A stretch of 64,000 bases of DNA from Paenibacillus sp. YPG26. GTDB lineage: Bacteria; Bacillota; Bacilli; Paenibacillales; Paenibacillaceae. The stretch's first letter is position 1, and every line of letters starts with the position of its first letter. The notes below the pieces were generated by a model. It was given only the letters and a program-made list of their open reading frames with translations, did no database searches and was not told the DNA's origin. Of this stretch, positions 8,986-17,772 are shown piece by piece. The stretch is taken from the NCBI RefSeq assembly GCF_023704175.1, contig NZ_CP084530.1, forward strand, positions 2,068,001-2,132,000, in the 5' to 3' direction. Position numbers and translations under genes: made by a program.

Positions 8986-9588
8986 CTACTTGACCTCATA
9001 GAAACCGTTTATTTCAGCTGATCCCAATATATGATCTTTCTGAGAAGCCAGGAATGAGGAATAGGTGACTGAATCAGGAAGGTTGAGATTCTTCTCATTT
9101 AATGCGAAGACGATACATTTGTAATTGTGGTCTCCAGAACCAGACGGTGGAAGTGGACCGCCATAACCTACGTTACCGAAAGAGTTAAGGAGTTCTTTAG
9201 AGCCTGCGGGAAGTGTATTCGTCCCCGACACACCTTCTGGCAGTTCAAGCGTGTCTACGGGAATATTCACAACCCCCCAGTGAACCCACTGGTCGGCAAT
9301 CGGGTGAACATCAATCATTAACACGGCGAACGATTGTGTATCCTTAGGCGGGTTGCTCCATGTTAGTGGTACACTAACATTCTTGTCGGCACTCGTATAC
9401 TTGTCAGCAATCCTTCCACCATCTTGAAAGGCAGCAGACGTAACCTTGAAGGGTTCATCTGCAGCAGATTGATTAGAAGAAGCCGGAGAACTGCTTGAGC
9501 AACCGCTTACAAGAAGTGTTAGTACAATAACTACTGCAAATATCCCTTTCTTTTGCAGCAGATGGAACCAATTACGTTCATTTAGCAC
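8986..9588 (-). CDS. YbhB/YbcL-family PEBP lipoprotein
   Basis: About 200 residues from GTG at 9588, which follows AAAGGGGGTGAT at a spacing of 8. The longer frame to 9618 would place that ribosome binding site inside the protein. The N-terminus is a lipoprotein signal ending in a lipobox, LLVSGC, so the protein should be anchored to the outer face of the membrane. The rest is a phosphatidylethanolamine-binding-protein (Raf kinase inhibitor-like) fold with VHWGVVNIP and YGGPLPPSGSGDHNY, the ligand-pocket motifs. Physiological ligand unknown. It follows the PaaX-like regulator by 22 bases and is probably co-transcribed with it. Confidence 0.9.
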   Translation of the reverse strand: MLNERNWFHLLQKKGIFAVVIVLTLLVSGCSSSSPASSNQSAADEPFKVTSAAFQDGGRIADKYTSADKNVSVPLTWSNPPKDTQSFAVLMIDVHPIADQWVHWGVVNIPVDTLELPEGVSGTNTLPAGSKELLNSFGNVGYGGPLPPSGSGDHNYKCIVFALNEKNLNLPDSVTYSSFLASQKDHILGSAEINGFYEVK

Positions 9589-9610
9589 ATTTATCACCCC
9601 CTTTCGGAGT

Positions 9611-10405
9611 TCAATCACTTGTCATAAGCTCATAATAATAATTTTCCTTTGGTACATCCTGATGCAGAGTGCTGAATTCCGCATAAAATTCGCTCATAAT
9701 CTCCTGTCCCCGCCAATCCCCAGGAAGCAGTTCAGCAGGAAGCATCGGATCAAGGATGGTTAACTCCCCCATCTTCTCTCCTAGTTCTAAATATAGAATG
9801 AATAATTGAAGGGCATTCTTCTCTTTCTTGTACAACCGCGCTGATGGAAGGAAACTATCCTGGAACCAAGCCCATTTCTCAGTGTGAGCCGTACGGATTG
9901 TATCCAACTTCCACATCCTTGCTGCGAGAGCGGCGTCAATCTTGAAATGGTGGAATATCCCCTTCATCTGCGTCAGATATGCTCCCAGCTCAAGACGTTC
10001 GGAGAGACGATGAATCTCTTCTGTATAATTCCATGGAGAAATATATGTGTTCTTATGTAACTCGGCAAAACCGAGATTTAAAAGAGACTGGACAAGCCGA
10101 TAGCGTTTGGCCCGCTCAACTTCAGGGATCTCAAAGGTGACCAGCTGCCATTCTCCATCCCACTTCTCTCCGTAATGGAACCCTTTGCTTGCGATGGATG
10201 TCAAGGTACTCCGTCCGTGCTCCGTAATCGAATAACAAGAGCGAGCAACAGCTTCGATATAACCTTCTCGCTTAAGATTGGAGACCACATTGCGAATCGA
10301 CTGAGCCAAGTAACCTCTAGCCGTGTAAATTTCAATAAAACGCTGAATCGTGATCGTTGAAGCTTTGGTTAATAAAAAAAGAATCTGCTTGTCTATAGAA
10401 ATCAT
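9611..10405 (-). CDS. PaaX-family transcriptional regulator
   Basis: 264 residues. An N-terminal winged helix (about 1-75) includes YLAQSIRNVVSNLKREGYI. The PaaX signature WDGEWQLVTFEIPEVERAKR follows, then GFAELHKNTYISPWN and a C-terminal domain with LPAELLPGDWRG, all characteristic of PaaX repressors. Known members repress phenylacetate catabolism in response to phenylacetyl-CoA, but no such pathway is nearby, so the effector here is probably different. It begins at ATG 10405 with GAGGTAGG upstream and precedes the PEBP lipoprotein gene. Confidence 0.9.
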   Translation of the reverse strand: MISIDKQILFLLTKASTITIQRFIEIYTARGYLAQSIRNVVSNLKREGYIEAVARSCYSITEHGRSTLTSIASKGFHYGEKWDGEWQLVTFEIPEVERAKRYRLVQSLLNLGFAELHKNTYISPWNYTEEIHRLSERLELGAYLTQMKGIFHHFKIDAALAARMWKLDTIRTAHTEKWAWFQDSFLPSARLYKKEKNALQLFILYLELGEKMGELTILDPMLPAELLPGDWRGQEIMSEFYAEFSTLHQDVPKENYYYELMTSD

Positions 10406-10602
10406 TTGCCTACCTCATTTATAACATTTATTTTACGATTCGTAAATAATGGATTATAAAATTACCAAAATATTTTTTTTTGAATCGTACCTAACATCAT
10501 CCTATACTGAAAGAAAACTTAGAGCAAGATCGAGCCCTTGGGCCATACAAATAATTAACCCCGCATGACAAAAAGCCAGATAGAAGCGATCCGGTACAAA
10601 TC

Positions 10603-10644
10603 AATACGGAGAGCTTACCTCCTTAGATGCAAGCTCTCCGTATT
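10603..10644 (-). other. Perfect 14-bp stem-loop with AGGAGG-like loop
   Basis: AATACGGAGAGCTT (10603-10616) pairs perfectly with AAGCTCTCCGTATT (10631-10644) across a 14-base loop. On the minus strand the loop reads GCATCTAAGGAGGT, holding a Shine-Dalgarno-like AAGGAGG. It lies just after the MFS gene stop. There is no T-run, so it may be a terminator of weak type, an RNA-processing element or a small RNA; the data do not decide. Confidence 0.5.
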
Positions 10645-10653
10645 CAAAAAGTA

Positions 10654-11844
10654 TCAATGTCCCACTCGTACTCTACCCTTCCATGTCATGAACATCACGA
10701 ACGCTGCACACAATACAACCGCGGCAAGCAGGTACGGCAGATTTACATGTACATCGATCAGGATTCCGCCTACGGCAGGTCCGACAATAATGCCCAAGCT
10801 TGTGTAAGCGGAGTTCATGCCAGCTACAAATCCTTGATCCTCCCCTGCCATTTTGGAGAGAAACGTGGTTACAGCAGGACGGAGCAAATCACAAGCAAAG
10901 AATACAACACACGTTACAGCCAGAATCCCCCTGTAGCTGTTAACGAAGACCGTTACGACAATGAACACAGCGGCCAGCATGAGCATAAAAAGAATCAGCT
11001 TTTTCTCGCCGAACTTGCCAACCAGCTTCTCAAAGAAAGCAACCTGTACAACTACACCGAATATAGAGCCTATAGTAATAATTTTGGCAATATCTTTGGC
11101 CGTCATACCAAACTTCAAGTCGACAAACAAGCTGAACAGCATTTCATAAGCTGCCAATCCGAAGGAGAGTACAAAGACAATCACCAACGGCACAAAATAG
11201 ACAGAGCTTACAGACTTCTTAACCTCTCCAAAAATATTGGCCCTTCTCTTGTCAGCTCTATTCTTCTCAAGCTGTTCCTTCGATAAGGATTCTTGCAGAA
11301 TAGACAAAGAGATGATTGCCGCGATAAAAGAGAGTCCTGCCGCAAAAAAGAACGGTGCGCGAATGCCCAGCTCAGCGATAAATCCCCCCAAACCGGGGCC
11401 GATGATGAACCCCCCACTGATGGCAGCTGCTTGATAGCCCAGCACTTTTGCTCTATTCTCTAATGAAGTTCGGTCCGCTATATAGGTGATCACAGCGGGC
11501 ATAATGAACGCATCACTGATACCTCCTAGAATTCTGGACAGGAACAGCATCCATACTTGGTTCCCGAACCCAAACAATAACTCCGAGAAGGAGAACAGAA
11601 AAAGTCCAAACACAATCATTTTCTTTCTGCCAACCGTGTCTACCCATACTCCCGTTATCGGTGATGCCAGAAGCTGTGCAAATGCAAAAGCGGAAATCAG
11701 CAGTCCTACAGTTTCGCCGCTAAGCTCCATTTCCTTCGCAAATGAAGGGATGACTGGAACTACTAGACCGATCCCTACATAGGCAATAAATAAATTAAAC
11801 AACACTAAACCTAATGATATCTTTTCCTTGCTGACTGTATGCAT
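10654..11844 (-). CDS. MFS drug-efflux-type transporter (DHA1)
   Basis: 396 residues with about 12 hydrophobic segments. MFS motif A occurs as GVWVDTVGRKK between helices 2 and 3, and GLVVPVIPSF in helix 1 with GGFIIGPGLGG in helix 5 (motif C) mark a proton-coupled drug antiporter of the DHA1 group. It sits 11 bases after a MarR-type repressor gene and should be in one operon with it, which is the usual arrangement for an inducible efflux pump. The start at 11844 follows GGGGAG. The exported compound is unknown. Confidence 0.9.
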   Translation of the reverse strand: MHTVSKEKISLGLVLFNLFIAYVGIGLVVPVIPSFAKEMELSGETVGLLISAFAFAQLLASPITGVWVDTVGRKKMIVFGLFLFSFSELLFGFGNQVWMLFLSRILGGISDAFIMPAVITYIADRTSLENRAKVLGYQAAAISGGFIIGPGLGGFIAELGIRAPFFFAAGLSFIAAIISLSILQESLSKEQLEKNRADKRRANIFGEVKKSVSSVYFVPLVIVFVLSFGLAAYEMLFSLFVDLKFGMTAKDIAKIITIGSIFGVVVQVAFFEKLVGKFGEKKLILFMLMLAAVFIVVTVFVNSYRGILAVTCVVFFACDLLRPAVTTFLSKMAGEDQGFVAGMNSAYTSLGIIVGPAVGGILIDVHVNLPYLLAAVVLCAAFVMFMTWKGRVRVGH

Positions 11845-11855
11845 GATTCTCCCCG

Positions 11856-12296
11856 CTAACTTTGATCTGAAATAGCCTGATTGAGATTATTTATTGTTCG
11901 AAGCATCTGCTCCAGATCCTCTTTCTTGACCTGGGAGAAGTATTTTTCAACAAAAGCCTTATCGGCCTCCTCGATGAGGTGAGCATAATTCTCACCTTCT
12001 CGCCCGAGAAGAATGAATGATTCTCTGCGATCGCTTGGATTACTTTCCCGGCGTATGAATTCCCTGGACTCTAAATGGGACAGCACTTGGCTGACTGCGC
12101 CTTTGGTAATGGAGAAGTGCGCTGCGATCTCATTTACGGTAGTTCTCTGATTCCGCATAACAAAAAGCAGCATATTCTCTTGTTGAACAGTTAGATTATA
12201 TTGATCCAGCTTTTTGGCCCCTTTATTGTAGTGCATGTAATATTCGTTAAATGCCTCATGCAGCTCTTTGACAATTTTTTGGTGCTCAGATAACAT
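11856..12296 (-). CDS. MarR-family transcriptional repressor
   Basis: 146 residues from ATG 12296, six bases after AGGAGG; the ATG at 12302 directly touches that site and is unlikely. The core has the MarR winged helix: NQRTTVNEIAAHFSITKGAVSQVLSHLESREFI, then wing residues RRESNPSDRRESF with the conserved DxR. It is upstream of and co-directional with the MFS efflux gene, and a perfect palindrome (12348-12362) lies in its promoter. It is therefore most likely a ligand-released repressor of itself and the pump. Confidence 0.93.
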   Translation of the reverse strand: MLSEHQKIVKELHEAFNEYYMHYNKGAKKLDQYNLTVQQENMLLFVMRNQRTTVNEIAAHFSITKGAVSQVLSHLESREFIRRESNPSDRRESFILLGREGENYAHLIEEADKAFVEKYFSQVKKEDLEQMLRTINNLNQAISDQS

Positions 12297-12347
12297 GCTC
12301 ATCCTCCTGCAAGAAAGTATTTACCAGAATATCGAACGAAATAAGTT

Positions 12348-12362
12348 TAGTTAACTTAACTA
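12348..12362. promoter_or_regulatory. MarR operator candidate
   Basis: TAGTTAA-C-TTAACTA is a perfect 7-1-7 palindrome about 50 bases upstream of the MarR start. Size and AT-rich symmetry match known MarR operators, and it is surrounded by related TTAACTATACTAAC sequence. Binding is inferred. Confidence 0.6.
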
Positions 12363-12431
12363 TACTAACTCTATAGCATGTTTTCTTGATTGTCAAATGA
12401 ACTCAACAGGATATGCAAGTAAATGTACAAC

Positions 12432-12453
12432 AAAAAAAGCCGCTAATAGCGAC
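12432..12453 (-). terminator. Terminator after OsmC-family gene
   Basis: On the minus strand a GTCGCTA / TAGCGGC stem directly after the stop codon is followed by a run of seven T. Confidence 0.7.
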
Positions 12454-12900
12454 TTAGTTCTCGATAATAATATCCTTTAATCTAAGATTAACCGGGTTCG
12501 CAATGGTATCTCCCACGGGGCACTTGCTCTCCAGGAACCGGACGAACTCGTCAATTTTATCTTTTGGTGAATCGGTTCTGATTCTAAATGTATACCGAAT
12601 GTCAGAGTAACCAGGGCGGACAGGGGATTTGTCGAAGAATCCATCGAGGTCAATTTCACCTTCTGCCTCCACACGGAAATCATCGAGTTGTACACCAAAT
12701 TTGGAAGCGTACACCCTAGCGACGATGGCTTGGCATGCTCCTAATGAGGCAAGTAGAGCTTCAACGGGATTCATTCCCGTATTCGTTCCGCCCAGGCTCT
12801 CCGGCTCATCAATGATCAGCTCGAAATTTCTGGAGGTGGTTCTGACCTGAACACTGTCTTGTAAATGTGCAGTTGCCTTGAAAGTGTGAACGTTCGCCAT
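12454..12900 (-). CDS. OsmC-family peroxiredoxin-like protein
   Basis: 148 residues. The two conserved thiols of the OsmC/Ohr superfamily are present: one in the central helix (SLGACQAIV) and one near the C-terminus (SKCPVGDTI). GGTNTGMNPVEALLASLGAC matches the YhfA/OsmC-type subgroup. Known members reduce organic hydroperoxides with the helix Cys as peroxidatic thiol; the physiological substrate is not evident here. A good AAGGAGAG site lies 9 bases before ATG 12900. It is monocistronic, with its own terminator. Confidence 0.92.
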   Translation of the reverse strand: MANVHTFKATAHLQDSVQVRTTSRNFELIIDEPESLGGTNTGMNPVEALLASLGACQAIVARVYASKFGVQLDDFRVEAEGEIDLDGFFDKSPVRPGYSDIRYTFRIRTDSPKDKIDEFVRFLESKCPVGDTIANPVNLRLKDIIIEN

Positions 12901-13078
12901 AATATAAACTCTCCTTAATATAAATGTTATGTATCTAGCTTGTATAAAACCAACTTAACCACTATGTATTATTTGTATTATAATAGGGGTGTATATTACT
13001 GTCAATCGATTTCGGTCCTGACTCATTATGCTACTACCAATACTGGAGTGGAACCTACCAGAAATCTTAATATAAATA

Positions 13079-13108
13079 ACAAAAAACCGCGTAAAACGCG
13101 GTTTTTGT
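13079..13108 (-). terminator. Terminator of the UvrA-like gene
   Basis: ACAAAAAACCGCGT and ACGCGGTTTTTGT form a GC-rich stem; on the minus strand it ends in six T. It begins a few bases after the UvrA-like stop codon. Confidence 0.9.
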
Positions 13109-13115
13109 TCCTGGA

Positions 13116-15371
13116 TTATACCAAGTATCTTCCCGTGATCGACTTCTCCGCATGAACAATCTGTGAAGGCGTCCCCTCGAACACCACCTCGCCGCCCTTG
13201 CTGCCTCCGTCCGGTCCCATATCGATGATCCAGTCCGCTTGACTGATTACATCCAGGTTATGCTCAATCACGATGACCGTATTGCCGGCGTCCACAAGAC
13301 GGTTCATGATCTCCAGAAGGTGGCTGATATCTGACATATGCAGGCCGGTTGTCGGCTCGTCCATCACGTAGATGCTGCCCTTCTTGTGCAGTTCACTCGC
13401 GAGCTTAATTCGCTGGCATTCCCCGCCTGAGAGCGTACTGAGAGGCTGGCCAAGAGTAATATAATTCAGGCCCACATCACTCATTGCCTGGAGCTTCCTC
13501 ACCACTTCTTTTAACTGGAAAAATGCTAGTGCTTCTTCCACGGTCATCCCAAGCACTTCGGCAATTGACTTACCATTCAGCTTGTATGCCAGCACTTCTT
13601 CCTTAAACCGCCTGCCCCCGCATACTTCACACGGCAGCTTGACGCTGTCGAGGAATGCAAGATCTGTATAGACAACTCCAAGTCCCTGGCAATTCTCGCA
13701 AGCTCCCTTCGAGTTGAAGCTGAACAAGCCTGGGCTGACCTTGTTCGCGGAAGCAAACGCCTTGCGCACATCATCCATAATGCCCGTGTAGGTCGCAGGA
13801 TTGGAACGTGTGGATACACCTATTGCCGATTGGTCAATGACGATCGCATCCGGCTGCTGACTGAGAAACACTTCGTTGATCAAGGTGCTTTTGCCCGAAC
13901 CCGCGACACCCGTTACGACAGTCAGGACCCCAGTCGGGATATCAACACTCACGTTCCGCAAGTTATGAAGCTCCGCATCCCTAATGGACAGCTTACCAGA
14001 TGGCTGTCTGCAATCGCGCTTCAGATGCAGAGGACGCTTCATATGGGTGCCTGTCAGTGTCCCGGATTCCAGCAGACCCTGGAAGCTGCCTTCGTACATG
14101 ATGTTCCCACCTCGGCTGCCGGCGTGCGGCCCCACGTCAACGATATGATCCGCCACCTTGATTACATCAGGATCATGCTCAACAACAATGACGGTATTGC
14201 CCTTGTCGCGCAGCTTCTGCAGCAGTTCATTCAGCCGGTGTACATCCCTTGGGTGTAATCCAACGCTGGGCTCGTCGAAAATGTAAGTGACATCCACAAG
14301 ACTGCCGCTCAGGTGCTTCACCATCTTGACCCGCTGAGATTCTCCGCCGGACAAAGTATCCGTCTCACGATCCAAAGTCAAGTAGTCAAGCCCGATATCC
14401 ACCAAGTGCTGGAGGCGCTCCGTTAATGATTTGACAATCGGCGCTGCGGCGGGAATGTCAATCTCATGAATGACACGGATGAGCTGTCCGACCTCCATCG
14501 AGGACATTTGCGCAATGTTATATCCATTGATTCTGCAGCTGAGCGCAGCCTGACTGAGTCTCGCGCCATGACAGCAGGTACAAGGCCCTTCAGAGATGAA
14601 TGGAGCCACCGTTTTTTGGGTACGTTCGGACTTCGTCTTTACATCCTGCTTGATGTACTTGTTAGTGAATTTCTCAATAACGCCTTCCACGGTAATGTTA
14701 ATCGTCTTCCCGCCGAACTGGGTTGCCAGCTTCCTTGCTTTGCCGTATAGCAGCAGTTCCAGCTCTTCTTCCGGATAATCACTCAGCTTCTTGTCAGGAT
14801 CAAATGGTCCCGACTGCACGGTCATCGACCAATCCATGCTGTCCACCGAATAGCCCGGCAGCAGGATTGCCCCTTCACCCAGTGACTTTGACATGTCGAG
14901 GGCTTTGTTCATATCGACGGACAAGCTCCGTCCAATTCCGCTGCACTCAGGACACATGCCTTGTGGATCATTGAAGGAGAACTGATTCACATGTCCAATA
15001 TACGGCTGGCCCACACGGGAGAAGAGCAGACGAAGAATAGGAGAAATATCAGTTATCGTGCCCATCGTAGAGTGGGAACCGCCGCCCAGCCGCTTCTGAT
15101 CAACAATGACAGCCATGCTTAGGTTCTCGATTGCGTCTGCATCTGGCTGCGGATAACGCGGGAGGAAATTACGCACGAACATACTGAAATTCTCATTCAG
15201 CAGCCGAGTGGATTCCGCTGCAATTGTATCGAAGACGATGGATGACTTGCCAGATCCTGATACTCCGGTGAAGATCGTAATCTTCCGCTTCGGAATACGG
15301 AGGGATACGTTCTTAAGATTGTTCTCCCTTGCCGCCGAGATCATGATATATTCCTGATTAGACTCACTCAT
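13116..15371 (-). CDS. Short UvrA-like ABC ATPase (DrrC-type)
   Basis: About 751 residues from ATG 15371 (10 bases after GGAGG; the ATG at 15380 abuts it). It has two ABC ATPase halves: Walker A GVSGSGKS and GVAGSGKS, signatures LSGGESQR and LSGGECQR, Walker B YIFDEPSVGLH and YVMDEPTTGLH. Zinc-finger Cys pairs occur as CPEC, CTCC, CENC and CEVC. Bacterial UvrA is normally about 940 residues; the missing length suggests loss of the UvrB-binding region, as in DrrC-like proteins linked to resistance against DNA-binding drugs. It may protect DNA without full excision repair. Not in an operon. Specific drug unknown. Confidence 0.88.
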   Translation of the reverse strand: MSESNQEYIMISAARENNLKNVSLRIPKRKITIFTGVSGSGKSSIVFDTIAAESTRLLNENFSMFVRNFLPRYPQPDADAIENLSMAVIVDQKRLGGGSHSTMGTITDISPILRLLFSRVGQPYIGHVNQFSFNDPQGMCPECSGIGRSLSVDMNKALDMSKSLGEGAILLPGYSVDSMDWSMTVQSGPFDPDKKLSDYPEEELELLLYGKARKLATQFGGKTINITVEGVIEKFTNKYIKQDVKTKSERTQKTVAPFISEGPCTCCHGARLSQAALSCRINGYNIAQMSSMEVGQLIRVIHEIDIPAAAPIVKSLTERLQHLVDIGLDYLTLDRETDTLSGGESQRVKMVKHLSGSLVDVTYIFDEPSVGLHPRDVHRLNELLQKLRDKGNTVIVVEHDPDVIKVADHIVDVGPHAGSRGGNIMYEGSFQGLLESGTLTGTHMKRPLHLKRDCRQPSGKLSIRDAELHNLRNVSVDIPTGVLTVVTGVAGSGKSTLINEVFLSQQPDAIVIDQSAIGVSTRSNPATYTGIMDDVRKAFASANKVSPGLFSFNSKGACENCQGLGVVYTDLAFLDSVKLPCEVCGGRRFKEEVLAYKLNGKSIAEVLGMTVEEALAFFQLKEVVRKLQAMSDVGLNYITLGQPLSTLSGGECQRIKLASELHKKGSIYVMDEPTTGLHMSDISHLLEIMNRLVDAGNTVIVIEHNLDVISQADWIIDMGPDGGSKGGEVVFEGTPSQIVHAEKSITGRYLV

Positions 15372-15485
15372 ATGGAACATCCCTCCAATAATAGTGTAGC
15401 TATCACACTGCTATTCGCATTATATCATCCATCTTACCTGGATAATCAGATGGGCAAATAAAAGATACCCCATAGCCGAACTCCC

Positions 15486-15923
15486 TTATAACTCCTTGTT
15501 CATAAATATCAGTCTTTCAATTTCAACAAAACCATGTTTCTTATAAAAATCTTCTGCTGGTATCCCTCTATTTGTTAAGAGCGTTATGCGAGAAATACCT
15601 CGAGATTGCATATCCTCGTGTACAATATTGATTAACTGTGACCCGATTCCACTTCTCTGACAACTTGTATCCACGCACATTTCATTGATAAAAAATTCAT
15701 CTCCGCTCCACCACTTCTTGCGTATCCCCATAATAAAGCCCTTAATACCCTCCTCATCTTCGGCAATATAACCTCCAAAGCCAGAAGCGTTAACGTAGTC
15801 ATTCAAGTAGTGTCCAGCATAGTCTCTAGACCATTCATCATTCCATGGTTCCTGGTTAAACACTCTAATAAATAGGTCAACACATGAATCAATATCCGCC
15901 TGTGAAAAACTTCTGATTTTCAT
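15486..15923 (-). CDS. GNAT-family N-acetyltransferase
   Basis: 145 residues. The acetyl-CoA binding loop is visible as QRSGIGSQLINIV, preceded by the strand FFINEMCVD and followed by LTNRGIPAEDFYKKHGF, the usual GNAT C-terminal signature. The start ATG at 15923 has only a weak GAGTGG site. Some relatives are aminoglycoside 6'-N-acetyltransferases, but nothing here fixes the substrate. It stands between the ankyrin protein and the UvrA-like gene on the same strand. Confidence 0.88.
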   Translation of the reverse strand: MKIRSFSQADIDSCVDLFIRVFNQEPWNDEWSRDYAGHYLNDYVNASGFGGYIAEDEEGIKGFIMGIRKKWWSGDEFFINEMCVDTSCQRSGIGSQLINIVHEDMQSRGISRITLLTNRGIPAEDFYKKHGFVEIERLIFMNKEL

Positions 15924-15967
15924 ATAATTCCACTCATTTCACGTTTATAGTTTTATTTGGAGCTATT

Positions 15968-17545
15968 CTATTGAATTGTGTAAGTCAGCTCTTGAACAGG
16001 AGAATCTTCGCTAATGGTTAATTGGGTAGGACCTTTTAGATTGAATTTCTGTTGAGAAGAGTAGATTGCAGTTATGAGGTAACTTCCAGGAGGTAGTGCC
16101 AGATTAAATCGACCCTCCACTACATGTACAGAGGAAAGGGTCCTGGAGTTATTATTGGCAATTAAAAAAGTGTTGACTTGATTTTCCTTGGTTGATCCGT
16201 TAATTGTCCCTTTCACATTAATTTTGGGAAGTCTTAGTGAAGTTGGCTCAACAACCCCCTGTGTAATTCTGATTAATGTATTTAACGGAAACATATAGCT
16301 TGTGTCTCTCTGCCAAAAATCGGTTAATAGATATTCTCCATCCGGCACACCAAGATTGAATGCTTTTCCCGACCAATATATCACCTCTTTATTTGAACCA
16401 ATTCGGGTATTCTTAATAATAAGTTGACCATCCTGTACAGGAGTTCCATCATTATATTGGATGGTAAGAACAGGAGTCTTTTGAGCCGGATCAGGTTTGA
16501 TCCAGCTGCCAATGCTCATTGACTGTGCTCTCTCATAAGGAGTAACGCCGAAAGAATCAGGACGATTAGGATCTGCTCCCTTGTTAAGTAAAGCTTGTAT
16601 AATTTCATAATTGGCTGCGGTTACAGCTGCTGCAAGTGAATCATCGTTGGAGGGATCAGCACCGTATTCTAGCAGCATATTTACGATTTGAATATTTGGC
16701 CGTATCTCATTTGAAGATCCATCTGCCTGAGTAACATGTATAATTCCAGAGGCAACAGATAAAATTGTGCGCGACAAACTCAATTTATAATTAGGATCCA
16801 GGCCATGCTTGAGGAGCAGCTCTAGCATTTTAACGTTACTGAACCTGATCGCTTCGGACGACAAATCAGGATTAAAGATTCCTTGTTGATCAAGTAGAAT
16901 TTGGACAGCCTCGGTTCTATTAGACATTATCGCATAATCAAGGACGGTATGATCTCCGAACTCTTCAACTAATTTTAAATTCACATTCACTCCACGACTA
17001 AGCATTTTTTTTAAAGTGGCTACATCCCCGTTACGGGCGGATTCATAAAGCAATTTCTGAAATTGATACATTTGAGCATCGCTGAATCCAACTCTTATCT
17101 GCCGCTTGGTATGGTCATATGATATTTCTTTGTCTAGAACCAGAGAAGCAATCCGGGCGGGTACATACAATCGGCTATTGAGGACTGTTGGGGCTGTGGG
17201 AAGAACAATCGTTATCTTTCCTTTAGTTGCTTTTAGTGAGTTTAGTTTCCCTTCAACGCGCACGTCACCTTTTGATACAGTGAACTTATCCTTTTCAAGA
17301 GAGACCTGAGCTCCAACAATATCAAAAAAAGATTTAGCGGGAAGCAAAAGATTATTCTTAATCAGAAGTGGCGGGGCATGCATTTTTACAGATTTCTGGT
17401 CAATAATCAATGAGGTTGCCGGTAATAGAACTTGTTTTTGTGAGGCTTGTCTTGGGGCAGCATAAGAGGCTGGCACGGTTAATAGGATGGTGCCTATTGT
17501 AGCGGCAGGAATTAAGATACGAATTAAGATGGTCTGCTTTGTCAT
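15968..17545 (-). CDS. Secreted protein with stalk domain and ankyrin repeats
   Basis: 525 residues. A signal peptide (hydrophobic ILIPAATIGTILLTVPAS, cleavage near YAAPRQ) is followed by a copper-amine-oxidase-N-like stalk domain (about 40-150, with PLLIKNNLLLPAKSFF and SRLYVPARI). Ankyrin repeats occupy roughly 160-335, with repeat starts such as NGDVATLKKMLSRG, RTEAVQILLDQ and NYEIIQALLNKGADPNRPD. The last 180 residues look like Ig/carboxypeptidase-regulatory beta domains. The stalk domain is typical of Paenibacillus surface proteins. Likely a cell-wall or extracellular protein-protein interaction scaffold; partner unknown. Confidence 0.85.
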   Translation of the reverse strand: MTKQTILIRILIPAATIGTILLTVPASYAAPRQASQKQVLLPATSLIIDQKSVKMHAPPLLIKNNLLLPAKSFFDIVGAQVSLEKDKFTVSKGDVRVEGKLNSLKATKGKITIVLPTAPTVLNSRLYVPARIASLVLDKEISYDHTKRQIRVGFSDAQMYQFQKLLYESARNGDVATLKKMLSRGVNVNLKLVEEFGDHTVLDYAIMSNRTEAVQILLDQQGIFNPDLSSEAIRFSNVKMLELLLKHGLDPNYKLSLSRTILSVASGIIHVTQADGSSNEIRPNIQIVNMLLEYGADPSNDDSLAAAVTAANYEIIQALLNKGADPNRPDSFGVTPYERAQSMSIGSWIKPDPAQKTPVLTIQYNDGTPVQDGQLIIKNTRIGSNKEVIYWSGKAFNLGVPDGEYLLTDFWQRDTSYMFPLNTLIRITQGVVEPTSLRLPKINVKGTINGSTKENQVNTFLIANNNSRTLSSVHVVEGRFNLALPPGSYLITAIYSSQQKFNLKGPTQLTISEDSPVQELTYTIQ

Positions 17546-17701
17546 TGTTATTCTTATTCTCCTTCATATTCTTATTACAAATCAGGATTAGCTCTTGTTA
17601 TGTATGTTTATCTCTTCCAGATCCTATTATAGTATTCCATATTAACCCAGAATAGTTAAGTGTCTTAGTGACCCCACCCGCCTAACTCCCTTATAAGACA
17701 G

Positions 17702-17742
17702 AAAAAAGTACAGCCTCTTCAATGTTCTTGAAGATCTGTACC
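17702..17742 (-). terminator. Terminator at the end of the carrier-protein operon
   Basis: On the minus strand GTACAG-ATCTTCAAG and CTTGAAGAGG...CTGTAC arms make a hairpin followed by TTTTTT. It is about 30 bases after the FMN reductase stop and marks the 3' end of the biosynthetic operon. Confidence 0.8.
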
Positions 17743-17772
17743 TGTCTGCCTGCCTAAACCAAATGTCAGCCA

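Noticed and set aside
10627-11286. 219-codon plus-strand open frame opposite the MFS efflux gene
   Set aside because: It is antisense to a clear transporter, polar and composition-biased, with no ribosome binding site or family match.
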